A stretch of 64,000 nt of DNA from Pontibacter liquoris (GCF_022758235.1 NZ_JALEBG010000002.1:1-64000); one strand, 5' to 3'; shown: positions 8,495 to 17,950, counted from the first letter of the stretch. A program made the numbers and translations. The notes: generated by a model from the sequence alone, not told the origin.

Positions 8495-8497
8495 ACC

Positions 8498-9832
8498 CTA
8501 CCTGTCAAACAACATTCGCTCGCCCAGCTTGCTTTCGTCAAAGGCGCCGTTGCTGAACGCCAGGTGCCCCGAAACGATCGTATGGAGTATACTTGCGCTG
8601 AAGGTATGGCCCTCAAATGGCGACCAGTTACATTTATAATAGGTGTTTTCTTTTGTAACTGTGTAGGGTTTGTTCATATCTACCAGCACCAGGTCGGCCC
8701 AGTAACCTTCTCTGATGTAGCCGCGCTCGCGCACGTTGAACAGGATGGCCGGCGCGTGGCTCATTTTCTCCACCATTTTCTCCAACGTCAGCTTGCCCTG
8801 CTTTACAAACTCCAGCATCATTTGCAGCGAGTGCTGCACCAGCGGCACCCCGGATGGCGCTTTTTTATACTTCTGCTGCTTCTCGTCCCAGGTATGCGGG
8901 GCATGGTCGGTGGCAATTACATCGAGCTTGTCTTCTAGAAGGCCCTGCAGCAGCCCTTCTTTGTGGCGATGCTCTTTAATGGCCGGGTTGCATTTGATCT
9001 GGGTGCCAAACGTGTCGTAATCTTCCTTATCGAACCAGAGGTGATGCACGCATACTTCGGCGGTAATTTTTTTCTCGGCCAGCGGAATGTCGTTGCGGAA
9101 CAGCTTGAGTTCTTCTTCGGTGGAAATGTGCAGGATGTGCAGCCGCGTGTTGTGCTTTTCGGCCAGCTTCACGGCCAGAAAAGAAGATTTAAAACAGGCT
9201 ACCTCGTTGCGGATCTCGGGGTGGCACTTTACCGGAATGTCCTCGCCATACTTCTCCTCATAAATGGCCATGTTGTCGCGGATGGTCTGTTCATCTTCGC
9301 AGTGCACCGCAATGGGCAGGCGCGCCCTTGAAAAGATCTCCTCCAGCGTCTGCTCGTTATCCACCAGCATGTTGCCCGTAGAGGAGCCCATAAAGATCTT
9401 GATGCCGCAAACAGTGTTAGGGTTGGTAAGCAGCACCTCCGATAAATTATCGTTGGTAGCGCCCATGTAAAAGGAATAATTGGCCAGCGACGACTGAGCG
9501 GCTATTTTATACTTGTCTTCGAGCAGTTCCTGCGTGGTGGCGTTGGGCACGGTATTGGGCATCTCCATAAACGAGGTGGTGCCGCCCGCTACGGCTGCCC
9601 GGGCTTCGGTGGCAATAGTGGCTTTCTGCGTCAGGCCGGGCTCCCGGAAATGCACCTGGTCGTCAATCACGCCGGGCAGCAGGTATAAACCGGTGGCATC
9701 GATCGTCTGGTCTGCATGGGCGGTGATACCTTGCCCGATCTGGGCAATGCGGCCGTCTTTTACCAGCACATCGGCTGTAGTGATATTTCCTTCGTTTACG
9801 AGCTGGGCGTTTTTTATAAGTATGCTGTTCAT
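8498..9832 (-). CDS. pyrC: Dihydroorotase (Bacteroidota type)
   Basis: A 444-residue amidohydrolase expected to interconvert carbamoyl-aspartate and dihydroorotate in pyrimidine synthesis. The ATG at 9832 (MNSILIKNAQL) fits the family start; an in-frame ATG 33 bp upstream gives an unlikely extension. Seen motifs: LPGVIDDQVHFREPG near residue 60, GIKIFMGSSTGNML near 150, HILHIST near 230 and the late ATDHAPHT near 308. The usual HxH zinc pair of the first motif is QVH here, so one histidine ligand is missing; I recall this form from other Bacteroidota, where the gene is still annotated as dihydroorotase. The downstream CPWCG gene is coupled. Confidence 0.85.
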   Translation of the reverse strand: MNSILIKNAQLVNEGNITTADVLVKDGRIAQIGQGITAHADQTIDATGLYLLPGVIDDQVHFREPGLTQKATIATEARAAVAGGTTSFMEMPNTVPNATTQELLEDKYKIAAQSSLANYSFYMGATNDNLSEVLLTNPNTVCGIKIFMGSSTGNMLVDNEQTLEEIFSRARLPIAVHCEDEQTIRDNMAIYEEKYGEDIPVKCHPEIRNEVACFKSSFLAVKLAEKHNTRLHILHISTEEELKLFRNDIPLAEKKITAEVCVHHLWFDKEDYDTFGTQIKCNPAIKEHRHKEGLLQGLLEDKLDVIATDHAPHTWDEKQQKYKKAPSGVPLVQHSLQMMLEFVKQGKLTLEKMVEKMSHAPAILFNVRERGYIREGYWADLVLVDMNKPYTVTKENTYYKCNWSPFEGHTFSASILHTIVSGHLAFSNGAFDESKLGERMLFDR

Positions 9833-9935
9833 GTTGCTAAGATAAGTGCCGAACAAATTTAGCACACAATATCTTAGTTTTCAGCAGAAAAAAGCCTTGT
9901 TTGTTGCACCGGCAACGGGCATGCGTCCTGTTTGC

Positions 9936-11174
9936 CTACTGCGGCTGCATTAACTGGCCCATAAAAAGAATGGCGTTGGATGATTTCTCCCGGATCAGGA
10001 ACACAAACGGCCGGTCGATGCGGATAGTTGGCGGCAGCGAAGTAAGGCTTATACCAACTGATGTGGCCGCAGCGGCTTCGGTGCCTTCTTCGTTCACTTC
10101 CACAAATGCTTTGTGCTTCACCTTCGAAATAGCCAGGTTCGCCTGCCCCGCCACCATGCGGCTAAAGTCGGCCTGATCGCTAAAGGCAATGCCCATCCCC
10201 AGCTGTGTGAGCATGTTGTTCAGCTCCTTTTCATACGCCAGCTTAAATTTAGGCATCACCAGTTCCAGCGTAGTGGTATCGGCAGCTGCCAGCCAGGTGG
10301 CCAGGGTTGTAGGATTCAGTTCCTGCACCAGCTCCTGCACGGTGTGCCCTGCTTTGGGTACCAGCATAGTCATACTATACTGCTGGTTTCCGTAAGGCAG
10401 GTCAATGAGTTCTTTGCCGGCATCCTGGTAATAGCGGTAGGTGCCGTTTTTCATCGTCATGAAGTCGTGCGTGATGGTGCTGCCATTTTCGAGGTAGAAG
10501 AGCCCGGGCCTGGTGAGCTTTTTGTCAAATGGATAGGTCCAGGTGCCTTTAAAGTAAATGGCGTTGATCAGAAACAGTACATCTTCGGGCCGGATCTGCT
10601 CCACGATGTTTTCGATCTTGCCGTTGGTCTTTGTTTTCACCCAGCTGTTGATCTGGTCTTTGGCTCCGGCCGAGGCAAAATCAAGCCCCTGTACGGTCGC
10701 ATCGAAATAAGTCTGATTTGTTTTAACGAACGGTTCCTGCAGCTGGTAGCGGTTGCTGTACCACAAGGAGTTGGCCGAGGTAAACACCACCTGCTTGTCT
10801 AAGCCTTTGAGCAGGCTGGTCAGGTTGCGGAAAGCGGTGTTCAGTTCCTCGTCTGTGGCCGGCTCAAACCCCAGCGTTTGGTGCATGGCCTCTTTGGTGG
10901 CAGCATCCGCCCCATTATAGGCCATGCTGAGCGCCATACTTATACTTAGTGGCGAGATAAAGATGTTCTTCGCTCCTTCTTCCTGGCGTAGTTTGCTAAA
11001 CGACCGGAAGGCAAAATCATTGGTGCTGGCAACGGTCTTTTGCTCCTGAACCGTAAGCGGGCGCATTGTAGGGGAGCTTTCGGTCAGCTCGTCCTGCTGG
11101 CAACCGGAAAACAACAGCACAGCTGCCGCGGCGATACCGGGCAGCAGGAAAAACTTACGTGCAAATCTATTCAT
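9936..11174 (-). CDS. Serpin lipoprotein (serine protease inhibitor)
   Basis: A 412-residue member of the serpin superfamily, which traps target proteases by insertion of a cleaved reactive-centre loop. The N-terminus has a lipoprotein signal with lipobox LLFSGC (Cys near residue 24), so it is likely anchored at the outer or inner membrane. Serpin landmarks: NIFISPLSISMALSMAYNGA near 70, NAIYFKGTWTYPF near 200, and the hinge VNEEGTEAAAATSVGISLTSLPP with a proper alanine-rich P12-P9 stretch near 365-385, which suggests an inhibitory serpin rather than a non-inhibitory one. The C-terminal RPFVFLIREKSSNAILFMG is also typical. ATG at 11174 preferred over one two codons upstream. Bacterial serpins are patchily distributed, so transfer is possible. 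Confidence 0.9.
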   Translation of the reverse strand: MNRFARKFFLLPGIAAAAVLLFSGCQQDELTESSPTMRPLTVQEQKTVASTNDFAFRSFSKLRQEEGAKNIFISPLSISMALSMAYNGADAATKEAMHQTLGFEPATDEELNTAFRNLTSLLKGLDKQVVFTSANSLWYSNRYQLQEPFVKTNQTYFDATVQGLDFASAGAKDQINSWVKTKTNGKIENIVEQIRPEDVLFLINAIYFKGTWTYPFDKKLTRPGLFYLENGSTITHDFMTMKNGTYRYYQDAGKELIDLPYGNQQYSMTMLVPKAGHTVQELVQELNPTTLATWLAAADTTTLELVMPKFKLAYEKELNNMLTQLGMGIAFSDQADFSRMVAGQANLAISKVKHKAFVEVNEEGTEAAAATSVGISLTSLPPTIRIDRPFVFLIREKSSNAILFMGQLMQPQ

Positions 11175-11367
11175 GATCAAAAATTTTAGACATCATACGC
11201 TAATCCCGGACAATGTATAAACAGGCGGGCTATACTTCCCTGACCCTTGCTTTGCCTTGCGGGTTGCACCGGCTCCTTCTAAATCCGTTATTTAAATACA
11301 CCCGGCAGCCGTTTCGCCCTTTTCCGGTTGGTTTGCATCATTTCACCTCCCTCCCACAAAAATCCCG

Positions 11368-11375
11368 TACCTTTG
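11368..11375 (+). promoter_or_regulatory. -7 promoter element for DEAD-box helicase
   Basis: TACCTTTG followed by CA, 30 nt before the helicase ATG. No TTG is present at the ideal spacing, so only the -7 box is claimed. Confidence 0.5.
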
Positions 11376-11404
11376 CAGGGCAACACCAAGTATAAAATAT
11401 CATC

Positions 11405-12763
11405 ATGGCCGAAGAAGCAGAGAAAGAGATAACCACATTCGAGGATTTTAAGCTGAACAAGCAGCTGCTGAACGCCATTGATGAGGCCGGTTACCAAAAG
11501 CCCACCCCGATACAATTACAGGCCATTCCGCTCATCATGGCGGGCCACGACCTGCTGGGCATTGCCCAGACCGGCACGGGTAAAACGGCAGCCTTTCTGC
11601 TGCCGCTGCTCATGAAGGTAAAGTATGCGCAGGGCCACAACCCGCGTGCCCTGATCATTGCGCCCACCCGCGAGCTGGTGATGCAGATAGAAGAGAACAT
11701 TACGCTGCTGGCCAAGTATACCGACCTGCGCCATACGGCCATTTACGGCGGCCTGGGCCCTAAAACCCAGATCGAAACCATCAAAAATGGCATTGATATA
11801 CTGGTAGCTACACCCAAGCGCCTGCTGGAGCTTTACCTGAAAGGCGACCTGATTCTGAAAGAGCTCAAAACGCTGATACTGGATGAGGCTGATAAAATGA
11901 TGGACATGGGCTTTATGCCGCAGATCCGGAAGCTGCTGGAAGTAATCCCGCGCAAGCGCCAGAACCTGCTTTTTTCGGCCACCATGCCCGATAAAGTAGT
12001 GGAGCTCTCGGAAGAGTTCCTCGAATTCCCCACACGGGTGGAGGTAACACCGCAGGCCACGCCCGTAGATACGGTAAGTCAGACGCTCTACCAGGTGCCC
12101 AATTTGCGGACCAAGATCGAGCTGCTCGAACACCTGATTCAGGATACCGAAACATTTAAGCGCGTGATCATCTTTACCCGCAGCAAGAAGAACGCCGAGA
12201 GTGTCTCGCGGTTTCTGGAGCACCGCAACTACGGCGAGGTGCGGGCCATCCATGGCAACAAAGGCCAGAATACGCGCATCAACTCCATGGAAGCTTTTAA
12301 AGGCGGTGAGGTCCGTTTTTTAGTGGCCACCGACGTAGCCGCCCGCGGCATCGACGTTAGTATGGTGAGCCATGTGATTAATTTTGATGTGCCGCTGATC
12401 TACGAAGATTATGTGCACCGCATTGGCCGCACAGGCCGGGCCGAGCAACTGGGCGCCGCTATCACGTTTGCCAACGACATCGAGCTCTACCACATCCGCA
12501 AAATCGAGAAGCTGATCCGAATGCAGCTAAACAAAGTGCCCATGCCCGCCGAGGTAAAGGTATTCGAAACGCCTTTTGAAGAGCAGCAGGAAATGGCCAT
12601 GGAGCTGGACCGCCAGAAGCGCCGCGATGATCCGGACTTTAAGGGTGCCTTCCATGAAAAGAAATCACGGCACAAGTCTAATTTCGAGAAAGGCAAAAAG
12701 ACCGGCGACCCCAAGAAATCAGGCTGGCAGAAAACAAAGAAGAAAGGAAGCAGGAAGAAGTAG
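11405..12763 (+). CDS. DEAD-box ATP-dependent RNA helicase
   Basis: A 452-residue cytoplasmic RNA helicase of the RhlE/CsdA type. In order: Q motif (PTPIQLQAIPL, near 37), Walker A AQTGTGKTAAF (54-64), PTRELVMQIE (motif Ia), DEAD box LDEADKMMDMG (about 159-169), SAT (near 192), RGIDV and HRIGRTGRAEQLG (near 338). The C-terminal 50 residues form a Lys/Arg-rich tail (ending KKKGSRKK) that would bind RNA, as in cold-inducible relatives. It has its own promoter box and is followed by a kilobase of repeats rather than an operon partner. Confidence 0.92.
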   Translation: MAEEAEKEITTFEDFKLNKQLLNAIDEAGYQKPTPIQLQAIPLIMAGHDLLGIAQTGTGKTAAFLLPLLMKVKYAQGHNPRALIIAPTRELVMQIEENITLLAKYTDLRHTAIYGGLGPKTQIETIKNGIDILVATPKRLLELYLKGDLILKELKTLILDEADKMMDMGFMPQIRKLLEVIPRKRQNLLFSATMPDKVVELSEEFLEFPTRVEVTPQATPVDTVSQTLYQVPNLRTKIELLEHLIQDTETFKRVIIFTRSKKNAESVSRFLEHRNYGEVRAIHGNKGQNTRINSMEAFKGGEVRFLVATDVAARGIDVSMVSHVINFDVPLIYEDYVHRIGRTGRAEQLGAAITFANDIELYHIRKIEKLIRMQLNKVPMPAEVKVFETPFEEQQEMAMELDRQKRRDDPDFKGAFHEKKSRHKSNFEKGKKTGDPKKSGWQKTKKKGSRKK

Positions 12764-12942
12764 TTTTAGCTGTTGCTTTTTGTAGGATGCTTAGGGGTTA
12801 TACTACGTAGCTTCTGCTGATGCTCAGTTCTGTTTTCTGCTATTCTTGGCAGCTGCTGTTTAGGGCTGGTTTATTCTTAGGCTATACTTACTAGCTACTT
12901 GTATTCCTCAATTTTATACTTGTCCTGTTTCATCTTTTGCTT

Positions 12943-13088
12943 TGGAGCGCTCCAAGTCCGCGGGGGCTCGTCCTTGCGTTTCGCGCTGTGGCGTGAAGCT
13001 GCTCCTCGCTGGCGCTGCGGGCTGCCGCATGCGCGGCACCGCAACACACCAAGGCGCTCCACCCAAGGACTGGGATTATTTTCGATAG
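12943..13088 (+). repeat. Intergenic repeat R1, left copy
   Basis: About 146 bp that match the reverse complement of 17451-17591 at very high identity by eye, including the blocks GGCTCGTCCTTGCGTTTCGC and GGCACCGCAACACACCAAGG and the end CCCAAGGACTGGGAT. It is GC-rich with internal dyads and no coding potential. Confidence 0.85.
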
Positions 13089-13119
13089 CTGCTGCTTATA
13101 CAACTGGAGACTTCTGTAG

Positions 13120-13214
13120 GGACGACCTGTCCGCGTAATGGCAGCTGCTATGAAACTGTAGCCTAAGTATAGCAATAGCCGAGAAGTCCCCCTTTGAAGG
13201 GGGTAGGGGGATGT
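13120..13214 (+). repeat. Intergenic repeat R2, left copy
   Basis: Contains GACCTGTCCGCG, GGCAGCTGC, then the hairpin-forming GTCCCCCTTTGAAGGGGG and TAGGGGGATGTT. It matches the reverse complement of about 17287-17380. Confidence 0.8.
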
Positions 13215-13575
13215 TCTTCTTCAACCAGAACTAACCCGTTTATACTTTAGCTCAGGTATAAATATGCCCTGTCTTTCCATACCTTTTAATTTTGTCATCC
13301 TGAAAGGATCCTGGTGGAAAGCTAGTGAAGCCTTTACTATACCGCCTATACTTCTCCAGCAGCAGTAACAGCCTCTCCGGCTCTTTTAGATTTGTAATCC
13401 GAAAGTAAAGTAACCGCGGATTTGCAATCCGCCTAGGAAAAGCCTCAGCTCAAAGCACACAAGCGGATTGCAAATCTGAAACAGCAGGTTTCAAACAGAT
13501 CTCTCCTTTCGTCGAGATGACAACATAGGGCGAGTTCCTCTTTACGCAACTGCATAGTGCCTACAACGCTTATAC

Positions 13576-13640
13576 TTCATCAGCAGTAATAACAGGCTCC
13601 CCTCCTTAAACAAGGAGGGGTCAGGGGTGGTTGGACCCGA
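13576..13640 (+). repeat. Intergenic repeat R3, left copy
   Basis: CAGCAGTAATAACAGGCTC followed by CCCTCCTTAAAC and GGGGTGGTTGG. A reverse-complement copy is at about 17083-17175 and a diverged direct copy at about 59650-59750. Confidence 0.8.
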
Positions 13641-13815
13641 AACTGCACCGCTTATACTTGAATTGAAGTAATAACCAGCTCCCCTCCTGGGACAAAACGA
13701 CCCTCCTCAAATAACAGGAACAGCAAAAGGGTGGTTGAACCCGGTACCGTAACGCTCCTATCGCACAAAAGCACATTTAAATGTAGCCTATGCAGGATAA
13801 GTAAAACAGGATAGC

Positions 13816-14283
13816 TTAGAAAACCTTATCGGCTACTTTGCCAAACTCCATCACCATAAAAGTGAGGGTGGCACTCCAGAAAAGGGCGCTCCAGAACATG
13901 TGAATGAAGATGTGCTTGCGCGATACGCCAAAAAGCGCTACCACAATAGTGCCCAGGATAGGCGTGAAAAGGATGGGTGTCAGAAAGGCAATGCCGGTTA
14001 CGCCAAAGCGGTTCCATACCTGCACAATGCGGCGGTTCTGCTTACAGAAAACCGGCTTATGCTGGGCGCGGCGGCGCTTCGACAACCATTTGGAGAAGGC
14101 CCGCCCTACCACCGAAAAGACCAGCACGCTGGTCATCATCCCGGCCATGGTCAGCAAAACGGTCTCTACAAACGACAAACCCAGCGATACGCCCGCTAAA
14201 GGTCCTCCAAAAAACTTTACCATGCTCACCAGGTACACCGAAAGGTACTTTAAAATCTCCACAACCACAGCTTTAAGGAACAA
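13816..14283 (-). CDS. Small multi-pass membrane protein
   Basis: A 155-residue protein with three or four hydrophobic segments (about 5-25, 28-62, 95-120 and 125-150) separated by a basic loop (SKWLSKRRRAQHKP, near 65-78). The architecture and the VTGIAFLTPILFTPILGT segment resemble small DedA/SNARE-associated or small multidrug-export-like proteins of the inner membrane, but the resemblance is weak. An alternative start at M22 (MVKFFGG) would remove the first hydrophobic segment. It is transcribed leftward, alone, between the upp gene and the repeat block. Confidence 0.7.
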   Translation of the reverse strand: MFLKAVVVEILKYLSVYLVSMVKFFGGPLAGVSLGLSFVETVLLTMAGMMTSVLVFSVVGRAFSKWLSKRRRAQHKPVFCKQNRRIVQVWNRFGVTGIAFLTPILFTPILGTIVVALFGVSRKHIFIHMFWSALFWSATLTFMVMEFGKVADKVF

Positions 14284-14439
14284 ATTGCACTCTACTATAT
14301 TTCACACTTACAATAAGTTTGTATACGCAACAACCTATTATAAATTTTATCACTTTTCAAACAAATTGTTTGCGTAAAAGCTAAAACGAAGGCGCAGCAG
14401 GGCAGAGAAGTAACAGCCCGGCATAGGTTAAAGTTCAGG

Positions 14440-15096
14440 CTATATTTTAGGACCAAAGGCCAGATCGCCGGCATCACCCAGCCCGGGCATGATGTAGGCA
14501 CGCTCATTGAGGCGCTCATCCAACGCTCCGAGCCAGATCATAGCTTCCGGCACGTGCTGCCGCACCAGGGCAATGCCCTCCGGCGAGGCAATAGCGGCCG
14601 CAAAGTGCACCTGTTTCGGCTTACCGTGGCGCAGCATGCCTTCGTACGCCTTCAGCAGCGACCGGCCGGTGGCCAGCATCGGGTCGGCCAGGATCAGGAT
14701 CTTGTCGTGCAGGTCCGTCGAGGCCAGGTACTCCATGTTGATCACCAGTTCGGTATTCTCCTCCTCTACACGGTAGGCGCCCACAAAAGTACTGTAGGCC
14801 TTATCAAAATAATGCAGCATGCCCTGGTACAGCGGCAGGCCCGCCCGCAGGATGGTAGCCAGCACCGGCTGCTCGGTTAACAACAGCGTGCTGGTTTGGG
14901 CCAGCGGCGTAGTAAGGGTTGTAGAAGTATAGGGCAGCGTTTTCGAGATTTCGTAGGCCAGCAGCTCGCCCAGCCGCTCCAGGTTCCGGCGAAAGCGCAT
15001 ACTGTCGCCCTGCACCGTTATATCGCGCAGCTCCGCTACAAAATGGTTGGCCAACGAGGGCGACTCAGTCAGGATGTGGAGATTTGTTCTTTCCAT
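14440..15096 (-). CDS. upp: Uracil phosphoribosyltransferase
   Basis: A 218-residue salvage enzyme making UMP from uracil and PRPP. The PRPP loop appears as ILADPMLATGRSLLKAYE (about 128-145) and the uracil-binding C-terminal region as GALDERLNERAYIMPGLGDAGDLAFG, both diagnostic. The start ATG at 15096 (MERTNLHILTESPSLAN) is favoured; an upstream in-frame ATG adds 14 atypical residues. The length slightly exceeds the common 208. The gene is monocistronic and divergent from the outer-membrane protein gene at 15307. Confidence 0.92.
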   Translation of the reverse strand: MERTNLHILTESPSLANHFVAELRDITVQGDSMRFRRNLERLGELLAYEISKTLPYTSTTLTTPLAQTSTLLLTEQPVLATILRAGLPLYQGMLHYFDKAYSTFVGAYRVEEENTELVINMEYLASTDLHDKILILADPMLATGRSLLKAYEGMLRHGKPKQVHFAAAIASPEGIALVRQHVPEAMIWLGALDERLNERAYIMPGLGDAGDLAFGPKI

Positions 15097-15306
15097 ACAG
15101 GGCCTCTCGGCATAGGTTATTAAGCGAAAGATACGCAAGCCTACGCGGATGCGCTACACTTACCTGCATTTTATGCCCGGCAGCGCTGTCGGCACAAAGC
15201 GGCTGAATTTTGCTGCCGATAAAAAGACCTGCTCCGTAGAACAATATCCTGAGAAAATAGTACATTCACATTTCCATAGTAGTTTGCGCCACCCGAGCTT
15301 TTCCGT

Positions 15307-16971
15307 ATGAGATTTATACTTTGTATGCTGGCCCTGTGCCTTGCCCTTGCAGCCAAAGCACAGGATGTGTATGTGCCTTACAACCCAGACATTTATCACC
15401 TGATAGAGCGCTACCAGATAAAGTATGGCAACCAGGTACCGCAGCTGCAAACAGCTGTGCGCCCGTATGGCAGACAGGAGGTGGCCGCCTTGGCAGAGGT
15501 AAGCGCCCAGCACGCCCGCAGCGCCGTAGACCAGTTTAACACCCGCTACCTGCTCAACGACAACTGGAACTATACCACCCAGGAAACCAACCAGAGCGCC
15601 CGGCCTGTGCTGAAGCGCTTTTATGTAAACCAATCGGACCTTTTTCATTTCGAGAACGAGGACTTTTCGCTGCGCGTGAACCCGGTGCTGGACCTGGAGA
15701 TGGGCCACGACAGCGAAACAAACGGCTTCCGCTATGTGAATACCCGCGGCATCCAGCTGGAAGGCACCATCGACCATAAACTGGGCTTTTATACTTTTCT
15801 GGGAGAGAACCAGGCACGGTTCGCGGGCTACGTAATGGACCGCATTGCGCGCGACAACGTGGTGCCACACGAGGGCTGGTGGAAACCTTTTAAGGAAGAT
15901 GGCTACGACTTTTTTACAGCCCGCGGCTACCTGAACTACGCCCTGAGCAAACATGTGGAGATACAGTTGGGCCACGACCGCCAGGTAATCGGCGACGGCT
16001 ACCGTTCGCTGGTGTACTCCGACTATGCTCCGCCGGCCTTTTTCCTGAAACTCTCCACCCACGTATGGCGCATCCATTATATGAACCTGTTCCAAGAGCT
16101 TACCGCCGATTACCACCGTGGCGATGGCGACGTGCTGTTCCCGAAAAAATACATGGCGCTGCACCGGCTGGGCATCGATGTGACCGACAATTTTAACCTG
16201 GGCCTTTTTGAGCAGATTATCTTTGCCCGCGGCAAAGGCCGCTTTGAGTTGCAGTACCTCAACCCCATTATCTTTTACAGAAGCGTGGAACAGGCCATCG
16301 GCAGCGAAGACAACGCCATGCTGGGCGCCGATTTCCGCTGGAATATAGCCAGCCGGGTGCAGCTCTACGGCCAACTGATGCTGGATGAGTTTCTGCTGAA
16401 AGAAGTGAAAGGTGGCAATGGCTGGTGGGGCAACAAGCAGGCGGGGCAACTGGGTGCCAAATACATCGATGCTTTTGGGTTGCCCAACCTGGACCTGCAG
16501 GGAGAAGTGAACATCATCCGTCCCTATACTTACCAGCACATCAGCGAGTTTTCCAACTACCAGCATTACCGCCAGCCACTGGCCCACCCCATGGGCGCCA
16601 ACCTGTACGAGCTGATTGGCATTGTGCGCTACCAGCCTTTGCCGCGCCTGTCACTGACCGGGAAAGCCATTGCCACTCGTTTCGGGCAGGACATGGTAAC
16701 TGCCACCGACACGACCAACTGGGGCAACAATGTGCTGCTTTCGTACCTGGACCGCGCGCAGGGCTACGGCAACACCATCGGCCAGGGTATTAAAACCAAC
16801 CAGCTGCACCTCGACCTGACGGCTACGTTTATGCTACGCCACAACCTGTTCATAGACCTGAAGCAGATCATCCGGAGAACCGATGCCGCAGAAGATCTCC
16901 TCGACAAAAACACCGCCTATACATCCTTTGCCCTGCGCTGGAACATCCCGCAGCGGCTGCACGAGTTTTAA
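15307..16971 (+). CDS. Outer-membrane protein, Wzi/capsule-assembly-like
   Basis: A 554-residue exported protein with a clean signal peptide (residues 1-18, cleavage near AKAQD). The remainder is rich in alternating aromatic/hydrophobic strands (for example FNLGLFEQIIFARGKGRFE) and ends in an aromatic-flanked strand, as expected for a large beta-barrel. The general pattern, with the conserved N-terminal helix-rich segment and GFYTFLGENQARF, resembles Bacteroidota capsule assembly Wzi family proteins, which hold surface polysaccharide at the outer membrane. The family call is tentative; the outer-membrane barrel call is firmer. Divergent from upp. Confidence 0.75.
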   Translation: MRFILCMLALCLALAAKAQDVYVPYNPDIYHLIERYQIKYGNQVPQLQTAVRPYGRQEVAALAEVSAQHARSAVDQFNTRYLLNDNWNYTTQETNQSARPVLKRFYVNQSDLFHFENEDFSLRVNPVLDLEMGHDSETNGFRYVNTRGIQLEGTIDHKLGFYTFLGENQARFAGYVMDRIARDNVVPHEGWWKPFKEDGYDFFTARGYLNYALSKHVEIQLGHDRQVIGDGYRSLVYSDYAPPAFFLKLSTHVWRIHYMNLFQELTADYHRGDGDVLFPKKYMALHRLGIDVTDNFNLGLFEQIIFARGKGRFELQYLNPIIFYRSVEQAIGSEDNAMLGADFRWNIASRVQLYGQLMLDEFLLKEVKGGNGWWGNKQAGQLGAKYIDAFGLPNLDLQGEVNIIRPYTYQHISEFSNYQHYRQPLAHPMGANLYELIGIVRYQPLPRLSLTGKAIATRFGQDMVTATDTTNWGNNVLLSYLDRAQGYGNTIGQGIKTNQLHLDLTATFMLRHNLFIDLKQIIRRTDAAEDLLDKNTAYTSFALRWNIPQRLHEF

Positions 16972-17082
16972 AGGACGTTCAAGAAAGGACGTTCATGTGA
17001 AACCTACATGCTTTTACAAGTATAGTCACTACCCTCAGAACATGAGAGAGGTTCTACTTTAGGTTCTTTCTGAAGTATGAGC

Positions 17083-17175
17083 GTTTACAGGAGCCGGGGC
17101 CAACCACCCCTAACCCCTCAGAGCTACACTCGCTGGTTTAAGGAGGAGAGCCTGTTATTACTGCTGGTGAACTTT
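17083..17175 (-). repeat. Intergenic repeat R3, right copy
   Basis: CCAACCACCCCTAACCCCTC, then TTTAAGGAGGAGAGCCTGTTATTACTGC split by a short insertion. It is the inverse of 13576-13640. Confidence 0.75.
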
Positions 17176-17286
17176 GAGCTGTGTTATTTTGGCTTCATTA
17201 GCTTGCTCTCAAGATACTTTCAGGATGACAAAAAGGAAGAGGGCTGTTTTACTAGAGACAAGTATAAGCAGCAAAGTTTAAGTGAT

Positions 17287-17380
17287 AACATCCCCCTACC
17301 CCCTTCAAAGGGGGACTTCGGCTATTGCTATACTTCAGCTAAAGTTTCATGGCAGCTGCTATCGCGCGGACAGGTCGCGA
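17287..17380 (-). repeat. Intergenic repeat R2, right copy
   Basis: Begins AACATCCCCCTACCCCCTTC, a hairpin-forming block, and continues to GGCAGCTGCTATCGCGCGG and a GACAGGTCGCGACCTGTC perfect palindrome. Inverse of 13120-13214. Confidence 0.8.
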
Positions 17381-17450
17381 CCTGTCCCTACATAACTACA
17401 ATGTTGATAAAAATTGAAGCTTATACTTATGCTGAAGTATAAACCTAAGC

Positions 17451-17591
17451 TATCGAATAGATCCCAGTCCTTGGGTTGAGCGCCTTGGTGTGTTGCGGTG
17501 CCCGAAGGGCAGCCCGCAGCGTCAGCGAGGAGCAGCTTCACGCCACAGCGCGAAACGCAAGGACGAGCCCTCGCGGGCTTGGAGCGCTTCA
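17451..17591 (-). repeat. Intergenic repeat R1, right copy
   Basis: About 141 bp that read as the reverse complement of 12943-13088 with scattered substitutions and a short indel near 17511. Confidence 0.85.
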
Positions 17592-17942
17592 AAGTATAAG
17601 ATGAAACAAGGCCGGCCTAAGACTGAGGCAGAAAGGCTGCTACATAGAATAGCTGGGATATTATACTTGAAGAACAGCTAGCTAACAAGTATAGCAGAAA
17701 ACAGATCTGAGTTAAGGCAACTGCTGCAAAGTATAGCCTAAGAATAGGCAGCCTTAACCAGCCACTACTAAGTATAGCCCCAATATCTTACTAAAATAAC
17801 ATCCGCTACCAGGCATCACCAAAGTATAAAAGGAGAATGAACAGTTCCTGGCAAGGATAGCCCTGCTAAAGAACAACGGCAGCCAGCACGTAAACAGTAG
17901 GGTGCCGTTCCTAATTTATACTTTACTCCCTGACAAATTAAG

Positions 17943-17950
17943 TATCTTTG
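17943..17950 (+). promoter_or_regulatory. -7 promoter element for ABC exporter
   Basis: TATCTTTG followed by CAG, matching TAnnTTTG, 116 nt upstream of the chosen ABC exporter start. The -33 region is T-rich but lacks an exact TTG. Confidence 0.5.

Larger units (their letters stand above)
12764..13815. other. Gene-free stretch full of dispersed repeats
   Basis: No credible gene. Short ORFs here are within repeats also found, inverted, in 16972-18000 and, in part, near 59.6 kb. Contents in order: AT-rich spacer with several TATACTT motifs, repeat R1 (12943-13088), repeat R2 (13120-13214), a TGTCATCCTGAAAGGATC motif (about 13293), and repeat R3 (13576-13640). Confidence 0.7.

Noticed and set aside
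8141..8938. 265-codon plus-strand frame across the CPWCG gene and the end of pyrC
   Set aside because: It is antisense to two well-supported genes and has no recognisable domain.
12899..13138. Short ORFs in the repeat blocks (also 17077-17442 and 17490-17681)
   Set aside because: They lie within dispersed repeats, change frame between copies and have no conserved product.
15160..16587. 475-codon open frame on the minus strand opposite the Wzi-like gene
   Set aside because: It is an antisense shadow in GC-rich coding DNA; the plus-strand protein has a signal peptide and barrel pattern, and the antisense product is His/Gln/Ala-rich without motifs.
12943..17591. Composite transposon or IS pair bounded by the inverted repeats
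   Set aside because: There is no transposase in or beside the repeats and the enclosed genes are ordinary chromosomal ones.
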